Source: Marsupella aquatica
Taxonomy: Eukaryota; Marchantiophyta
Assembly (NCBI GenBank): GCA_973895155.1
Contig: OZ316891.1
Location: 2,480,001-2,544,000, forward strand
Reading direction: 5' to 3'
DNA length: 64,000 nt
Within the stretch, counting starts at the first letter, position 1. Each line of letters opens with the position of its first letter. A model generated the notes under the pieces. That model was not told the origin of the DNA, did no database searches, and saw only the letters and a program-made list of their open reading frames with translations. The position numbers and the translations under genes were made by a program. Positions 63,475 through 64,000 of this stretch are shown here, one piece after another.

Positions 63475-64000
63475 ATGTAGGTCAAGGAATGGGATATCCT
63501 GCTTGTTTATCCTTGAAACAGGGGCAAGGGCCCACCGAGCTGTACTCCTTCAAACAACCGTTTAAGTGATGAAGCCTATAGAGAGATATGCTTAGTAGAC
63601 CCCCTTCTGGAAAAAGTTTGCTTAATTAACCCCTAGATATTTTTCCCCAATCTGGACCGTTGATGGATTTTTGGACCGTTGATAGATCTCAAGGGTAGAT
63701 CAAGTAACAAGTTTCATTTTGGGGGTTGATCAAGCAAATACCTCAAAGCCTATATGTAGAACTCCAAAGGAACAAAATGGCTAACCGAGGGACACACGGT
63801 CCCAAAGGCCAAAAGCCCAATCAAAGGAAACACCCGGGAAAACCAAAGCTTAAGACCAAGGGCCAAAAAGACAGGTAAGATGTCTTTTTTGTTTTGCAAT
63901 CCAACGGCTTCTTAGACAATCGTAGGGAGGATATTATTGGAGCTTATGGATGTCTCTTTTCCCCAAACTTTTCTTTCGTTTTGCATGAAAAAACATAGCT

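Overview
This window is nuclear DNA of a land plant. The genes are split by many short GT-AG introns. The encoded proteins are plant types: a Sec14-nodulin lipid-transfer protein, an A20/AN1 stress-associated protein, a LIN/CERBERUS-type U-box/WD40 ubiquitin ligase, a plastid-type atypical SDR, and plant-like ELP1 and Pol I subunit. Spacers between genes are AT-rich and full of short tandem and inverted repeats. No sequence feature fixes the species. A seed-free plant (bryophyte, lycophyte or fern) is a weak guess from the divergence of the proteins.

Layout: 1-2497 (-) is the N-terminal part of Elongator subunit ELP1, running off the left edge. After a spacer holding a ~550-bp TIR element (5049-5599) comes a 49-residue single-pass membrane protein (5955-6104, +). 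Next is an RNA polymerase I RPA43-like gene (10622-12149, -). A long AT-rich spacer (12.5-18.9 kb) contains a perfect 40-bp inverted repeat. A GC-rich leader (about 19.0-21.5 kb) precedes an intronless-CDS A20/AN1 zinc-finger gene (21501-22058, +). A Sec14-nodulin gene occupies 26227-32159 (-), with 13 exons resolved in phase. The region 34-42.6 kb is transposon-rich: a second copy of the TIR element (34260-34921), a small ORF with an RNase H1 N-terminal domain (35753-36163, -), and a ~2.5-kb element whose inverted ends are minisatellite arrays (about 39595-42063). Then 43350-49294 (+) encodes a 750-residue protein in which a SDR_a5-type Rossmann domain follows a long plastid-targeted, acidic and LEA-like helical extension. 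The right part is filled by a LIN/CERBERUS-like gene (52096-61862, -) whose 16 exons join in phase to 1849 codons.

Most neighbours are unrelated in function, as expected in a plant genome. Two of them, ELP1 (tRNA wobble modification/transcription elongation) and RPA43 (rRNA synthesis), serve the translation machinery, and both have a telo-box a few hundred bases upstream. The most unusual items are the helical-extension/SDR fusion, the LIN-like ligase with two in-frame coding minisatellites, the perfect hairpin at 17.9-18.0 kb, and the two inverted-repeat element types.
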